Origin: Actinomycetes bacterium
GTDB lineage: Bacteria; Actinomycetota; Actinomycetes; Actinomycetales; Cellulomonadaceae
Length of the DNA stretch: 5,192 bases
Direction: 5' to 3'
NCBI GenBank assembly: GCA_023426865.1
Contig: JAEZBT010000384.1
Location: 1-5,192 of the forward strand
Both the position numbers and the translations under genes were made by a program. The notes under the pieces were generated by a model, which searched no databases, was not told the origin of the DNA, and worked only from the letters and a program-made list of their open reading frames with translations. This document shows positions 4,780 through 5,192 of this stretch, one piece after another (the stretch's first letter is position 1; every line of letters begins with the position of its first letter).

Positions 4780-5192
4780 GTGAGCACCGGAGAGTCGATG
4801 CCGGAGACTGCGGGCAGCCCACAGCGCGCCCAGGGACTCCTCTTCGGGGACGAGCTGCCGGACCTCGACACGACGACGGGCTACCGCGGCCCGACCGCGT
4901 GCCGCGCGGCGGGCATCACCTATCGCCAGCTCGACTACTGGGCCCGCACGGGCCTCGTGGAGCCGTCGATCCGGCCCGCGAGCGGCTCGGGCACGCAGCG
5001 CCTCTACAGCTTCCGCGACATCCTCGTCCTCAAGGTCGTCAAGCGGCTCCTGGACACGGGGGTCTCGCTCCAGCAGATCCGGACCGCTGTCGGCCACCTG
5101 CGCGAGCGTGGCGTGGAGGACCTGGCCCAGATCACCCTGATGAGCGACGGCGCCTCCGTCTACGAGTGCACGTCGGCGGACGAGGTCATCGA
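4780..5192 (+). CDS. MerR family regulator, Rv1830/ResR (McdR)-like, 3' end cut by window
   Basis: The first 137 residues are present, in an open frame to the window edge. After a variable N-terminus containing the family's GLLFGDELP-like stretch (19-27), a MerR winged-helix domain spans about 36-105: GYRGPTACRAAGITYRQLDY with W54 in the recognition region, the wing with SGSGTQRLYSF, and DILVLKVVKRLLDTGVSLQQI. The segment VYECTSADEV (127-136) is typical of this branch. It closely resembles Rv1830, reported as ResR/McdR, a regulator of mycobacterial cell size and division and of antibiotic resilience. The expected C-terminus (roughly 60-80 more residues in relatives) lies outside the window. 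The only cysteines seen (C41, C129) are not in a metal-binding arrangement. It is probably transcribed alone from the TTGACC-TAGCGT promoter and may bind the 4634-4648 palindrome to control itself (inference). Confidence 0.88.
   Translation, partial: MSTGESMPETAGSPQRAQGLLFGDELPDLDTTTGYRGPTACRAAGITYRQLDYWARTGLVEPSIRPASGSGTQRLYSFRDILVLKVVKRLLDTGVSLQQIRTAVGHLRERGVEDLAQITLMSDGASVYECTSADEVI

Noticed and set aside
4207..5097. Minus-strand open frame (296 codons) opposite the DUF151 and second merR genes
   Set aside because: It spans a promoter region and the MerR HTH coding sequence; its composition is that of a shadow frame and no family is recognised.

Overview
The window comes from a high-GC actinobacterium. 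Nearly every codon ends in G or C, GTG starts are common, and the proteins look most like those of the Micrococcales (a Cellulomonas-like organism is my guess from sequence feel, not from a search). All eight genes lie on the + strand. Their order matches the mycobacterial block known in M. tuberculosis as Rv1822 to Rv1830: CDP-alcohol phosphatidyltransferase (pgsA2), DUF881 protein, small basic membrane protein (DUF1290/Sbp), a second DUF881 protein, FHA protein (GarA/OdhI), MerR regulator (FtsR), DUF151 bifunctional nuclease, and a second MerR regulator (Rv1830/ResR/McdR type). The gcvH gene that sits between the second DUF881 gene and garA in mycobacteria is missing here.

Layout. (1) Bases 1-68 hold a probable -10 element and a ribosome binding site. 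(2) Bases 69-2631 are a tight four-gene membrane operon: pgsA2, DUF881-A, sbp, DUF881-B. The first two junctions are ATGA stop/start overlaps and the third has a 3-base gap. (3) Bases 2632-2732 hold a perfect 9-bp stem-loop directly after the stop codon, then a TAGGCT -10 element and an AGGAGG site. (4) Bases 2733-3997 hold the FHA gene and ftsR, joined by a GTGA overlap. (5) Bases 3998-4075 carry a TAGCGT element so close to the ATG of the DUF151 gene that its mRNA may be leaderless. (6) Bases 4076-4585 are the DUF151 gene. (7) Bases 4586-4779 are the largest intergenic region, with a 15-base palindrome of the kind MerR dimers bind, two TTGACCGC repeats exactly 40 bases apart, a textbook TTGACC-N17-TAGCGT promoter and a GC-rich hairpin in the leader. 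(8) The second MerR gene starts at 4780 and runs off the window end.

How the genes may work together (inference from families and conserved order): the first operon makes an anionic-phospholipid enzyme plus three small membrane proteins, and DUF881/Sbp genes also sit beside ftsA-ftsZ in Bacillus. The FHA protein is the kinase-controlled brake on 2-oxoglutarate and glutamate metabolism. The two MerR proteins are relatives of regulators of cell division and cell size. The block therefore links envelope, division and central nitrogen/carbon control. I see no mobile element, CRISPR array, tRNA or rRNA. The content is conserved core genome; the least explained parts are the regulatory DNA at 4586-4779 and the undefined function of the DUF881-Sbp-DUF881 trio.
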